NCBI RefSeq assembly: GCF_900637515.1
Contig: NZ_LR134375.1
Coordinates: 1,803,001-1,867,000, forward strand
Source of the DNA: Veillonella dispar
GTDB taxonomy: Bacteria; Bacillota; Negativicutes; Veillonellales; Veillonellaceae
Length of the DNA stretch: 64,000 nt
Reading direction: 5' to 3'
The notes under the pieces: generated by a model
Told to the model about the DNA's origin: nothing
The model's input: only the letters and a program-made list of their open reading frames with translations
Databases searched by the model: none
Shown here: positions 17,090 to 25,773 of the stretch, in pieces
How the letters are laid out: each line of letters opens with the position of its first letter
Numbering within the stretch: the stretch's first letter is position 1
Made by a program: the position numbers and the translations under genes

Positions 17090-18751
17090 TTATATATCCC
17101 GTGGATCAATGGCGTTTGGAATATTTTTAATGCGTTCCCAATCTTCACCTTCCACACGATAACCTGTGCCAGCACCTTGATAGTCATTTCTATTGTTAAT
17201 CGCGGAGATAACATTGAAATCACGGTCAAAGATGGCCGATGTTTGTAAGTAATCGCCGGAGATTTTTTGTTTTAATAGATTCAAAATACTTTGTGCTACA
17301 TCAGTATGACCTTCTTTAGCTAAGCCTTTTACAAAGTCAACGCCTGTAACACCGCGGTTTAACAAGTCTTGAGCCGCTTTAATATCTGCAACCTTATCGC
17401 GAGGAGGCATGTCTTTAGAGCCATTCGCATAGGTAGCAGCCTCTACCTCTTGATCTGTAATCGGAGGCAAACCTAAGGCTTTGAACAAAGCTTGTAGTGC
17501 ACGAGCCGCTTTATTACGAACCGCTACTACTTCTTCTTCGCGAACAGGGATAAGACCGCCATTTACCTTGAGGTCACGTTGGATAACTGTCCAGTCATCA
17601 TAGTCCTCTGCATCCCAGTTGGAGCCAGCAAACATGTTGTCATAGTTTGGTGTAGAACTATAACCAGAGCAGATGAAGTCAGTGCCTGGTGCAAATTGCA
17701 TCAATGTACGAGCTGTTCTACGCAAGTCGGAGTGACTGAATGTTTGGTCATTACTAGATGCACATTCAAGGTCGAGCATAGCTGCTACAAGGTTTTCTGC
17801 TAATACAGCACGGATACCAGAAGGTACGGCTGCTGGAATACCGATACAGCTTACAGAACCATTTTGGATACCTTGTACGCCAGCGCCTTTTGTGATGTAT
17901 AGGCAACGGATTTCAAGGTACAACATAGATTTACCTTCTGCTTGGCCCATTTGTACTTCAGAACCTGTACCAGAAGTAAAGCGCATTTTAAGGCCACGAG
18001 ATGCATAAGCAGATGCGAGGAAGCCTTTAGACCAAGGTGTATCATCACCATCAGTAAATACATCTTCTGTACCATATACAGAAATAGTTTCTGCATAAGC
18101 TGTGAAGCCACGCATACCAAGTTCCAATTCTGTTGCTTCTTCCAAGGAGCATTGAGTCAATACGCCTGGTCGACCACATTGAGAACCTACAAGTAAGCTG
18201 ATCGCATTAAGTGGTGCATAACGAGCAACTGCAACTGTTGTTTCTTCTTCTGCGAACCCACGAAGCGCACCTTCTGCAGCATCCGCTGCGATTTGTACTG
18301 GGTTGTCGTTTACGTTCGTTACATGGGCTTGGTTAGCCATTGTACGACGAGCACGCATTTTTTGCATACATTGCATCATTTCAACAACGTTCATGCAAGA
18401 AACAACTTCCAGCATTTTCGCTGGGGTAATAGATTTACAAATCTTAACGATTTCTTCACGAGGCACTGATGGTGTAAGCATCATATTAGCAATCTCTTTT
18501 GAGTCCATTGCCATCGCTTGTTGAGCACCATCGAGAACGATACCGTAGTTCGCAATAAATGTATCGATAAGATCAAAATCTTCACGGCGTTTACCATCGA
18601 GTTCAACGATGCGACCGCCTTCGATTTTGAGGCTAGGCTTTGGATCTTGAGGAGATTCCATGGCTATAAAACCTTCCTCTACCCATTCCTTTACATAACC
18701 ATCCTGATTAACAGGACGTTGACTTAAGACTTCGAAACGTTTTGATTTCAT
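17090..18751 (-). CDS. pduC: Propanediol dehydratase large subunit PduC
   Basis: Catalytic alpha subunit, about 553 residues (enteric PduC is 554). It dehydrates 1,2-propanediol (and glycerol) through an adenosylcobamide radical. Conserved blocks: MKSKRFEVLSQRPVNQDG, MRARRTMANQAHVTNV, SQCGRPGVLTQCSLEEATE, FTDGDDTPWSKGFLASAYA, DLECASSNDQTF and ATYANGSKDMPPRD. The ATG at 18751 is preceded by AAAGGATGG with correct spacing; one four codons upstream overlaps that site. Inactive alone, it needs PduD, PduE and the PduGH reactivase. Confidence 0.96.
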   Translation of the reverse strand: MKSKRFEVLSQRPVNQDGYVKEWVEEGFIAMESPQDPKPSLKIEGGRIVELDGKRREDFDLIDTFIANYGIVLDGAQQAMAMDSKEIANMMLTPSVPREEIVKICKSITPAKMLEVVSCMNVVEMMQCMQKMRARRTMANQAHVTNVNDNPVQIAADAAEGALRGFAEEETTVAVARYAPLNAISLLVGSQCGRPGVLTQCSLEEATELELGMRGFTAYAETISVYGTEDVFTDGDDTPWSKGFLASAYASRGLKMRFTSGTGSEVQMGQAEGKSMLYLEIRCLYITKGAGVQGIQNGSVSCIGIPAAVPSGIRAVLAENLVAAMLDLECASSNDQTFSHSDLRRTARTLMQFAPGTDFICSGYSSTPNYDNMFAGSNWDAEDYDDWTVIQRDLKVNGGLIPVREEEVVAVRNKAARALQALFKALGLPPITDQEVEAATYANGSKDMPPRDKVADIKAAQDLLNRGVTGVDFVKGLAKEGHTDVAQSILNLLKQKISGDYLQTSAIFDRDFNVISAINNRNDYQGAGTGYRVEGEDWERIKNIPNAIDPRDI

Positions 18752-18772
18752 AGGGCATACCATCCTTTCAGA

Positions 18773-19474
18773 TTAGATATAGGAAGGGGCTCCGTTCACT
18801 GGTTCGTCACCCATAGTACCGAGCAATTGTTTACCTACTTCACGAGCAGAGATAACCGCTTGTCGTACAGCCCCAGAATCGCCAGAAATCTGTAAAATTA
18901 CTTCGTTAGAATTACTTGTACCTGCAGACGGAGATGCATAACCGATTACATCAACATTCGCAGATTTAACAGCTACATCAGCCATAACTACTCCAATAGC
19001 TGCGGGAGCACCTACGATAAGGCCAAATGCTTTACCTTCAGGAGCCCCAAATGCTGCATTTACTGCATGACTAGCGCGTGCTGTATATTGAAGTTCAATA
19101 TGACCAGCATCGTTTGCATATACATCGCCAAAGGTGCGTTCCACTTCAGCTAACGCTACTTCAATAGCTCGTTTTACATCGGATACATCATCACCACCAA
19201 AGATGATTAACGAGCCATGGCCTGCGCCACCTTTAGTATCACGAGGTAATTCAATGCTAACGATTTCAGTATTGGTTGCTTTTACCGCTTCATCAGCAGC
19301 CATAATATGTGGGCCTGCACCAGTACGAGCACCTAAAATACCGATAGAACGATATTTTTTCTTTAGTTTCATCGCATCTAATACTTGTTGATCTACGTTA
19401 GCAATTACGAGACCTATAGTATCACCAGTTTTACTAGTCCCTACAAATTCAGTTAATCCACATGTTGTCGCCAT
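18773..19474 (-). CDS. Trimeric shell protein PduB, short (PduB'-like) form
   Basis: First gene of the operon: a 233-residue tandem BMC-domain shell protein starting at MATTCGLTEFVG behind GGAGGG. It lacks the N-terminal targeting helix and linker seen in the long PduB at 8704-9546 and corresponds to enteric PduB'. Two BMC domains (GDTIGLVIANVDQQVL and EVILQISGDSGAVRQAV) carry the trimer fold. Its core and that of the long form are closely similar, indicating gene duplication. Confidence 0.92.
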   Translation of the reverse strand: MATTCGLTEFVGTSKTGDTIGLVIANVDQQVLDAMKLKKKYRSIGILGARTGAGPHIMAADEAVKATNTEIVSIELPRDTKGGAGHGSLIIFGGDDVSDVKRAIEVALAEVERTFGDVYANDAGHIELQYTARASHAVNAAFGAPEGKAFGLIVGAPAAIGVVMADVAVKSANVDVIGYASPSAGTSNSNEVILQISGDSGAVRQAVISAREVGKQLLGTMGDEPVNGAPSYI

Positions 19475-19513
19475 AATACCCTCCATACGTATAATGAAAG
19501 TATCTATGTACAA

Positions 19514-19955
19514 AAAACTATGTTGCGATATACCATTTTATATTTTTTAACATTTCTTTAACCATTCATATGTATGCAACACTACATTCTGTACACCATA
19601 TATTGCTATAGAGCATGCCTTGCTATTCAGTCACAACCCATCGGACTCAATCCTTTCTAAATATAAGTAATATAAGGCTTTTATCTATCTTTATTATAAA
19701 AATTATTAAATACAACTTTTTTATGTGTATTCGTAAAATGCGATTTTTCTATTACTAAAATACGACAATTCTGTTATACTTATACATGTAAAAGCAAGAA
19801 ATAACGTAATTTTATAGGTATATGAATTTTAGGTGGTATGTCACTTTTCTCTTTTCACAGGTTTAGAGCCGCCCCTTTCGATAGAGAGCAAGTAGAGCTA
19901 TTTTAGCGGTGTGCTTACTAGACCTCTTAACACATTTGTGATTGGAGGTTTCACC
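19514..19955. other. Divergent regulatory region pdu/pocR
   Basis: No gene. AT-rich intergenic region between the first pdu gene and the pocR-like gene, holding the direct repeats and -10 elements listed separately. No cobalamin riboswitch sequence features are seen. The pocR-like gene itself has a ribosome site GGAGG at 19945-19949. Confidence 0.6.
19693..19765 (-). promoter_or_regulatory. Probable pdu operon promoter with tandem activator sites
   Basis: On the minus strand a TATAAT -10 (plus 19693-19698) has no good -35 at 17 bp, as expected for an activator-dependent promoter. Upstream of it, two 9-mers AAAATGCGA (19735-19743) and AAAATACGA (19757-19765) repeat in the same orientation 22 bp apart, two helical turns. 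That spacing is typical of sites for dimeric AraC-family proteins, and the gene on the other side encodes one (PocR-like). A plus-strand extended -10 (TG-T-TATACT, 19772-19780) may serve the regulator. Assignment is inference. Confidence 0.5.
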
Positions 19956-20846
19956 ATGATTTGTACGAATGAAGATACTAAGCTTATCAATGAAATCATG
20001 CGCGATTTCACAAACATAACAAAAATCGCCGCCATTTTTGTAAATAATCGTGGAAAAGTATTATCTCAAGAATATAACTTTTCTCCATTTTGTAAGGTTG
20101 TAAGGCGCAATCCAAGCTACGCCAAACGCTGCAATCAATGCGACTTATATGGTGGACTAGATGCTACAAAAGAACTATCCTCCTGCCCATATCGCTGTCA
20201 CATGGGCCTTATAGATTTCTCCGTGCCCATCATGAAAGATGGTGCCATCTTAGGTTTTATCATGGCCGGGCAAACGAAAACAGAGGATACGACAATTAAG
20301 CCCATCTTACCTACCCAAACCGATTGGCATGATGATACTAAACTTCGCGCCTTGTATCGGACCTTGCCTGTTTTGACTGCAGAACAAATTTACAGCGCTA
20401 CAAAGGTTTTACGGATTTTGGTAGAACACTACTTCCCATTTAACGATGCCATAGCTGAAGAAATGCCTTATGAACAATTGCCAGACTTTGTAGAATCGGA
20501 ACGCCCTATTAATCGTCCAGAAATCCGAAAAGCTATGTTATATATAGAAAAAAACCTGAGCAAACGCGTGTCGCTCAGGAGGATTTCGGAACATATTCAT
20601 TTAAGCGAGTCCTACTTCTCTAAAATTTTTAAAGATGATACAGGACTTTCAGTAGTGCAATATATAACACTATTGCGTATACAAGAAGCCAAAAAGTTAT
20701 TAGTATATTCCCAACTAACGGTTAATCAGATTAGTAAAACATTGGGCTATAACAGAACAAGCTATTTCTGTAAAATTTTCAAAATGGCTACCACTGAAAC
20801 ACCACATTCGTATCGGAAAAAATATGCGAAACCTATAGATGCTTAA
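19956..20846 (+). CDS. pocR: PocR-type AraC-family regulator
   Basis: About 296 residues. The N-terminal PocR ligand-sensing domain (residues 1-150) has cysteine-rich stretches CNQCDLYGG and SCPYRCHMGLIDFSVPI. The C-terminal AraC-type double helix-turn-helix has RRISEHIHLSESYFSKIFKD and ISKTLGYNRTSYFCKIFK. In enteric bacteria PocR senses 1,2-propanediol and activates pdu and cob. Start chosen at the ATG with a GGAGG; upstream in-frame starts lack one. It is divergent from the operon it probably activates. Confidence 0.9.
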   Translation: MICTNEDTKLINEIMRDFTNITKIAAIFVNNRGKVLSQEYNFSPFCKVVRRNPSYAKRCNQCDLYGGLDATKELSSCPYRCHMGLIDFSVPIMKDGAILGFIMAGQTKTEDTTIKPILPTQTDWHDDTKLRALYRTLPVLTAEQIYSATKVLRILVEHYFPFNDAIAEEMPYEQLPDFVESERPINRPEIRKAMLYIEKNLSKRVSLRRISEHIHLSESYFSKIFKDDTGLSVVQYITLLRIQEAKKLLVYSQLTVNQISKTLGYNRTSYFCKIFKMATTETPHSYRKKYAKPIDA

Positions 20847-20930
20847 TATACTAACTTAGCAATAATCCTCTTATAAGGATTAAATTACCAATCTTATACT
20901 ATGTCTCATTAAACAGTATTTAAACATACT

Positions 20931-20969
20931 AAAAAAGACGTAACACTATTTGGTGTTACGCCTTTTTTG
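20931..20969. terminator. Bidirectional terminator after pocR
   Basis: Hairpin with arms AAAAAAGACGTAACACTATT and its complement around a TTT loop, ending in a T run on both strands. It lies between the convergent pocR and metQ-type genes and serves both. Confidence 0.9.
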
Positions 20970-21033
20970 TATTAGAGAGTTAATCTAAGGAGATGTTTTG
21001 TGAAATACACTATGTTATTAACGACTCACTTCA

Positions 21034-21855
21034 TTAGAACGCTGGGATAATTGCACCTTTGTAGTGTTCTTCAATGAATTTCTTAACTTCTGGAGATTGT
21101 AATGCTTTAGCTAATTTTTGAATAGCAGGTTTATTTTCATCACCAGGGTTAACGGAAAGAAGATTTGCATATGGAGAGTCAGCTTTTTCTACGAATAATC
21201 CATCTTTTGTAGGGTTAAGACCAGCTGGCAATGCATAGTTAGCATTGATTACTGCTGCATCTAAGTCTTGGATAGAACGAGGAATTTGAGCTGCTTCTAA
21301 CTCAGTAATTTGAATATTTTTAGGATTGCTAGTTACATCAAATACTGTATTAGTCAAACCAGTTGGATCTTTTAATGTTACTAGACCAGCACTTTGCAAC
21401 AAGAGAAGTGCACGAGCACTGTTTGTTGGATCAGATGGAATTGCTACTTTTGCGCCATTTGGCAAGTCTTTCAAGTCTTTAATTTTTTGAGAGTAAATAG
21501 CCAATGGTTCAATGTGAACTGGTGCAAAGCTTACAAAATTTGTACCATGATCTTTATTGTAGTTATTTTGGTAAGGTACGTTTGCAAAGAAGTTTGCATC
21601 TACTTCATGGCTAGATAGAGCCATATTTGGTTGAATGTAGTCTGTAAATTCAACGATTTGTAAGTCTACACCTTCCTTAGCCAAGATAGGTTTAACTTGT
21701 TCTAAGATTTCAGCATGAGGTACAGGATTTGCTGCTACCTTTAATACCTCTTTAGAGCCACTAGAGCTCGCGTTATTTGTGGAAGAGCCACAACCACTAA
21801 TCAATAAGGACGCACCCAGTACGGCCGTCGCTGCTAATGCTAACCATTTTTTCAT
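21034..21855 (-). CDS. MetQ/NlpA-family ABC transporter lipoprotein
   Basis: 273-residue substrate-binding lipoprotein, the likely D-/L-methionine-binding subunit of an ABC importer. Signal peptide with lipobox LLISGC, lipidated Cys22. Core motif regions: KVAANPVPHAEILEQVKPIL, VDANFFANVPYQNNY and the C-terminal KKFIEEHYKGAIIPAF. The permease and ATPase genes (metI, metN) are not next to it, so it is either an orphan receptor or pairs with distant genes. A stable-looking leader structure lies directly upstream. Confidence 0.87.
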   Translation of the reverse strand: MKKWLALAATAVLGASLLISGCGSSTNNASSSGSKEVLKVAANPVPHAEILEQVKPILAKEGVDLQIVEFTDYIQPNMALSSHEVDANFFANVPYQNNYNKDHGTNFVSFAPVHIEPLAIYSQKIKDLKDLPNGAKVAIPSDPTNSARALLLLQSAGLVTLKDPTGLTNTVFDVTSNPKNIQITELEAAQIPRSIQDLDAAVINANYALPAGLNPTKDGLFVEKADSPYANLLSVNPGDENKPAIQKLAKALQSPEVKKFIEEHYKGAIIPAF

Positions 21856-21867
21856 GTAATCCTCCTA

Positions 21868-21924
21868 TCTACGATGAAAACCTACATCTCTGACGAGGAC
21901 TCATACGTATACAACATTCGTAGA
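21868..21924 (-). promoter_or_regulatory. Structured leader upstream of the metQ-type gene
   Basis: Complementary 7-mers TCTACGA (21868-21874) and TCGTAGA (21918-21924) close a 43-nt domain just upstream of the ribosome site (TCCTCC on the plus strand at 21860-21865). The enclosed sequence has further short complements (GAGGACTC region). It matches no riboswitch I recognise; it is not the S-box or other SAM motif that might be expected for methionine uptake. Confidence 0.3.
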
Positions 21925-22099
21925 CATTGTAATAAATCTATTCTTCTTATCTTGTATCTACATTTAATTATTTAATAATTTCGATGTAGTAAGTATAGCA
22001 ATTTAATTCCTACTCGTATAATAGATTTTATATATGTAATAATATAACTTTAATCTATAGCAAGATAAGAGTAATTACATTTAGCTATGCCAAGTACAT

Positions 22100-22173
22100 A
22101 AAAACGGTACTAAGATGATTCCCTGCACTACTAGGTAATATACCTAATAGGTACAATCAATCTTAGTACCGTT
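22100..22173 (-). terminator. Terminator after the DUF389/cobT unit
   Basis: Long hairpin with arms CGGTACTAAGAT and ATCTTAGTACCG plus an internal CCTA stem-loop. It ends in TTTTT on the minus strand about 50 bp past the DUF389 gene. AT-rich flanks. Confidence 0.75.
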
Positions 22174-22224
22174 ATACATATCGATCTATATTATAAACAA
22201 TATAAGCAAAATCAAAAAATCAAC

Positions 22225-23538
22225 TTATAGAGTTGACGTTGTTTGCTCAATAGAAATAGTTACAGGTGCTGATAATTTAGCCTCTAACCAAGCTTTTATT
22301 CGTTCTGAATCTGCATCAGATACAGCGGATGTAGTATGGATGATCACCATATAGCGACTCGCTTTAGGCTGTTCTAGATTATCTATCAAAGGCATACCTT
22401 CTACTTTGCTTACAAACGGGAATAACGCCTTTGCTTCAGCTTCTGTCGTTTTCATAGTATTTATAGTTTCACTTACTAATTGATAAGTCGGCTGGTACAG
22501 ATTACTCAAGTTTTTATATGTTTCAAGATTCTCCGAAGATTTATTCAAGTTCGTCTTATCCATAGTAGATTTTTTCTCATCTACGCTATTAACAAATCGT
22601 AATGTATAAGGCTGCAAGTACTCATCCTTCTGTAACTTATCATCCAACTGGGCTTGCTCCTCTGAAGTCACAGGAGCGCCTATAACTACTATGTTTACTA
22701 GCTTATTCGTTTGATCCAATGAATAATCAATCACTTGTCGACGTCCCTCTTGATTAATATCATTCTTAATAAACTGCTCCATATGATTTGACTCAGAATA
22801 CTTGATGGTCATATCATAGCCTGCATAAATACTTGGTATAGCCATAATAAGACCAATCACGAGAAATATTAGCTGGTTACGACGATTAACCTCTTCTACT
22901 TGTTTATGGAATGGCAAACTATATACACCTTTTAAAACAATAAAAGCTGCAAAGAAGATGAAAAATGCATTTATAAAGAATAAATAGCTAGCCCCAAAGA
23001 AATAGTGCCAATTTCCATTAGCAAGTCCATATCCTGCCGTACATAGTGGCGGCATAAGTGCAGTTGCAATCGCAACACCTGGTATAACATTATCTAAAGT
23101 CTTACGCGTTTGCCCAATAATCCCGGCTAACCCACCAAATATAGCAATGAATACATCAAAAATATTCGGTTCTGTACGCGCTAATAGTTCAGATGTAGCC
23201 GTCTGAACGGGAGTAATATAAAAATATAAAGCAGATGCCAAAACAGCAATCGTAATCTGTAAGGACAATCTTAAAATAGCACTTTTTACAACTGTAAAAT
23301 TAAGCGTAGCGAAGCCAAAACCAGTTGCCAAAATAGGTCCCATCAACGGCGATATAAGCATAGCACCAATAACAACTGCCGTACTATTCATATTCAACCC
23401 AATAGAGGCAATAAACATGGAAAGGATCAGGATAACCAAAGCAGGTCCCTTAATCTTAGCACCACCTATCAGTCTTTTAGCGATAGTTGCATCATCAGCT
23501 CGCTCAAAATGTATATCAAAGTATTTATTTATTTGCAT
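22225..23538 (-). CDS. DUF389 (TIGR00341) family membrane protein
   Basis: 437 residues. The N-terminal part has about six membrane helices with the family core NSTAVVIGAMLISPLMGPILATGFG and the loop VIPGVAIATALMPPLCTAGYG. Residues 230-437 are a soluble Gln/Lys-rich C-terminal region. Function is unknown in this family. It is 9 bp downstream of the second cobT, so the two are likely co-transcribed, but nothing in the sequence ties it to cobamide metabolism. Confidence 0.85.
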   Translation of the reverse strand: MQINKYFDIHFERADDATIAKRLIGGAKIKGPALVILILSMFIASIGLNMNSTAVVIGAMLISPLMGPILATGFGFATLNFTVVKSAILRLSLQITIAVLASALYFYITPVQTATSELLARTEPNIFDVFIAIFGGLAGIIGQTRKTLDNVIPGVAIATALMPPLCTAGYGLANGNWHYFFGASYLFFINAFFIFFAAFIVLKGVYSLPFHKQVEEVNRRNQLIFLVIGLIMAIPSIYAGYDMTIKYSESNHMEQFIKNDINQEGRRQVIDYSLDQTNKLVNIVVIGAPVTSEEQAQLDDKLQKDEYLQPYTLRFVNSVDEKKSTMDKTNLNKSSENLETYKNLSNLYQPTYQLVSETINTMKTTEAEAKALFPFVSKVEGMPLIDNLEQPKASRYMVIIHTTSAVSDADSERIKAWLEAKLSAPVTISIEQTTSTL

Positions 23539-23547
23539 TCGTCCTCC

Positions 23548-24585
23548 TTATAATTTCATCAAATCTGCAAAGGTCCCAACGTTTACAAACATGTACTGTG
23601 TGGTTTTTAACATTTGTACCATCAAAATGGCGCCGGTGCCTTCGCCCATCGACATTTGGGCTTGGATAGGTACCATATCTTGTGTAATCCCCACCTCAGC
23701 CAATGCGAGCTCTGTGCCTTTTTCTCGAGAGTTATGAGATGGCAATGCATAATCCTTAACGCAATCATTTATATGTACCGCACAAGCCGCCGCTACCGAT
23801 GTAATAAAGCCATCAATGACGAAGGGCTTTTTAAACTCAACACAAGCTAGCATAGCTCCAAGAATAGCAGCAATATCAAAGCCCCCTACATGGGCTACAA
23901 TTCTACGAACTCGTTGAGGTTCACTTTCAGCAACAATACGATCCTTATGTGTATCTAATACAGAACGGACAAAGTCAATTTTACGCTTCATCAAATCTGG
24001 TTTATTCGGCCAAGAACCAGGTCCGACCGTTTCTGTTGGATCAGCCCCAGTTAAAGCGGACAACACACAAGCAGAGGTTGTGGTATTGCCTAACCCCATT
24101 TCACCAAAGGAAAAAAGATTTATTCCTTTTGCCACATAATGTTCAACTCGTTCATATCCAGCTTGAAAGGCACGATTAAATTCATCCTCTGTCATAGCAG
24201 GATGGTTCAAAATATTCTTTGTCCCCTTCGCTACTTTGCAATCCACACCAATACCATCATCTGAGGCAATGCCTACATCTACAACCTCATAGGGAATGTT
24301 GTTAAAGTTACAAAACTGTGTTGCCGATGAACGACCTAAAAGCATATTACGAGACTGCTTTTGCGTTACCTCGTAGTTATAGCCTACATAGCCTTCCATA
24401 TTACAACCATTATCGGCAGAAAATATGATATGTTGAGGTCTAATGTCACCACTAATCTCGCCCCAAGCCGTACAAATCTTGCGGAAATATACCTCCCACA
24501 AGCCTAGACCACCTGGGATTAAACATTTGGGTTGAAGAAATCTATTTAATTGTTCCTCGATTGGTAATACTGAGTTATCTTTCAT
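23548..24585 (-). CDS. cobT: CobT-family phosphoribosyltransferase, second copy
   Basis: 345 residues, the paralogue of the CobT at 9875-10882 in the pdu operon. Same motif order: HIIFSADNGCN, SFGEMGLGNTTTSACVL, HVGGFDIAAILGAMLA and catalytic glutamate in MSMGEGTGAILMVQ. Veillonella-type bacteria are thought to activate phenolic as well as benzimidazole lower ligands with paired CobT homologues (ArsA/ArsB in Sporomusa). Whether the two copies here pair is not shown by sequence. Weak ribosome site; leader of about 100 bp without a clear riboswitch. Confidence 0.85.
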   Translation of the reverse strand: MKDNSVLPIEEQLNRFLQPKCLIPGGLGLWEVYFRKICTAWGEISGDIRPQHIIFSADNGCNMEGYVGYNYEVTQKQSRNMLLGRSSATQFCNFNNIPYEVVDVGIASDDGIGVDCKVAKGTKNILNHPAMTEDEFNRAFQAGYERVEHYVAKGINLFSFGEMGLGNTTTSACVLSALTGADPTETVGPGSWPNKPDLMKRKIDFVRSVLDTHKDRIVAESEPQRVRRIVAHVGGFDIAAILGAMLACVEFKKPFVIDGFITSVAAACAVHINDCVKDYALPSHNSREKGTELALAEVGITQDMVPIQAQMSMGEGTGAILMVQMLKTTQYMFVNVGTFADLMKL

Positions 24586-24692
24586 TGCATTCTCTAGTCC
24601 TCACATAATATGCGACTAGCCTTCTATTAATTCGATATTATTCTATATGAAAGTATAACATAAATTACATATCTAGTAATGTGAGGTTTGTA

Positions 24693-25604
24693 CTAGTATT
24701 CATATATACGAATGATTCTCTCATCAGGAAATAGCCTATGCTTTTTAGCCTTATATTCGGGATTGTTATTAGAATCAAAATATTCAATCGTATTTCTTAG
24801 CTGTTCATGAGTAAATGGACTCGTACTTGGATTATATACAAGCTGATTAAATACAGCATACCGTCCATCATATGCAGCAAATAGTAAATTAGATTCCTTA
24901 TCTGGATTGTATGAATCCACTAACATTCCTGGCAAGCCATTATTCCATACCGCTGAATAAGTAGGATTTTGTAACTCATCAAAGATTCCCCATAAACGCC
25001 AATATCCTTGCAATGTGTGATAGAAATTATACTCTTTATCTACAAGTACTTTATTTTCTATATCTTTAGTATCAGGATGATCTACGTCTAAAGGAATAAT
25101 CTGAATAGAATACCAAATATCTCCTATCTCATACTCTATAAAAATATTATTATCTAACATATAGAACATCTTCAACTCTGCACCTTTTGGAATGCGGAAT
25201 GTCAGGCCTTTACGAGTAATTGTGTCTGTATATGAATCTATATCCTTTAAACTCTTCTTACAAGGAACCTTGCTTCCTACTGGATACGATAAAAGAGTAG
25301 TCTTTCTCTCATCATGAATGAGCTTATCCGTTGAATGATACAATCTGCCCCGAATTAAACTTAATTCTTGAGCATATGTTTTTTCTTCACGTAAATACCC
25401 CTTAGCTATATCCTCTGACTTCATTCTTTCCAAATGTCTTTGTAAATCAGCTTCAATCTCATTATTTGTTTGTTCACTACTAACGCACTTCTCTTTAGCA
25501 CTACCAGAAATATCACTTTGAGTAACCTGCTCTTTTGCATGTACTTGTGAAGCCATAAGACTTAGCATTAACAGTACAGCAAGGTATGAATATATTCTTT
25601 TCAC
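24693..25604 (-). CDS. Secreted protein of unknown function
   Basis: About 303 residues from a GTG start with AAGGAG seven bases upstream; the frame is open before that but no ATG has a ribosome site. Signal peptide residues 1-24 (YSYLAVLLMLSLMASQVHA, cleavage after HA). The mature protein has no domain I recognise; it is rich in Lys, Glu and Tyr and predicted soluble. Not obviously linked to its neighbours. Confidence 0.7.
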   Translation of the reverse strand: MKRIYSYLAVLLMLSLMASQVHAKEQVTQSDISGSAKEKCVSSEQTNNEIEADLQRHLERMKSEDIAKGYLREEKTYAQELSLIRGRLYHSTDKLIHDERKTTLLSYPVGSKVPCKKSLKDIDSYTDTITRKGLTFRIPKGAELKMFYMLDNNIFIEYEIGDIWYSIQIIPLDVDHPDTKDIENKVLVDKEYNFYHTLQGYWRLWGIFDELQNPTYSAVWNNGLPGMLVDSYNPDKESNLLFAAYDGRYAVFNQLVYNPSTSPFTHEQLRNTIEYFDSNNNPEYKAKKHRLFPDERIIRIYEY

Positions 25605-25690
25605 AATACAACTCCTTAGCTTTATAACAACCACTACAATAAACTTCAATCTCTACTAGTATTGTACCTTTTAATACTTGTACAGTCATC

Positions 25691-25722
25691 AAAAAAGGTT
25701 ATCCCGTACGGGATAACCTTTT
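25691..25722 (-). terminator. Terminator of the symporter gene
   Basis: Perfect inverted repeat with arms AAAAGGTTATCCC and GGGATAACCTTTT around GTAC, about 50 bp after the stop codon of the symporter gene. Confidence 0.85.
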
Positions 25723-25773
25723 ATTTGAGTTATATAATTAAGTATTTTTCTTAAGTTTAACTAGTTGCTAAAA

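Noticed and set aside
19514-19955. Cobalamin riboswitch in the pdu/pocR gap
   Set aside because: No B12-box-like sequence; regulation fits an activator protein.
21885-21905. CTGACGAG-type sequence resembling a hammerhead ribozyme core upstream of the metQ-type gene
   Set aside because: No GAAA segment or cleavage-site stems accompany it.
21856-22099. SAM (S-box) riboswitch expected before a methionine transporter gene
   Set aside because: The conserved S-box core is not seen.
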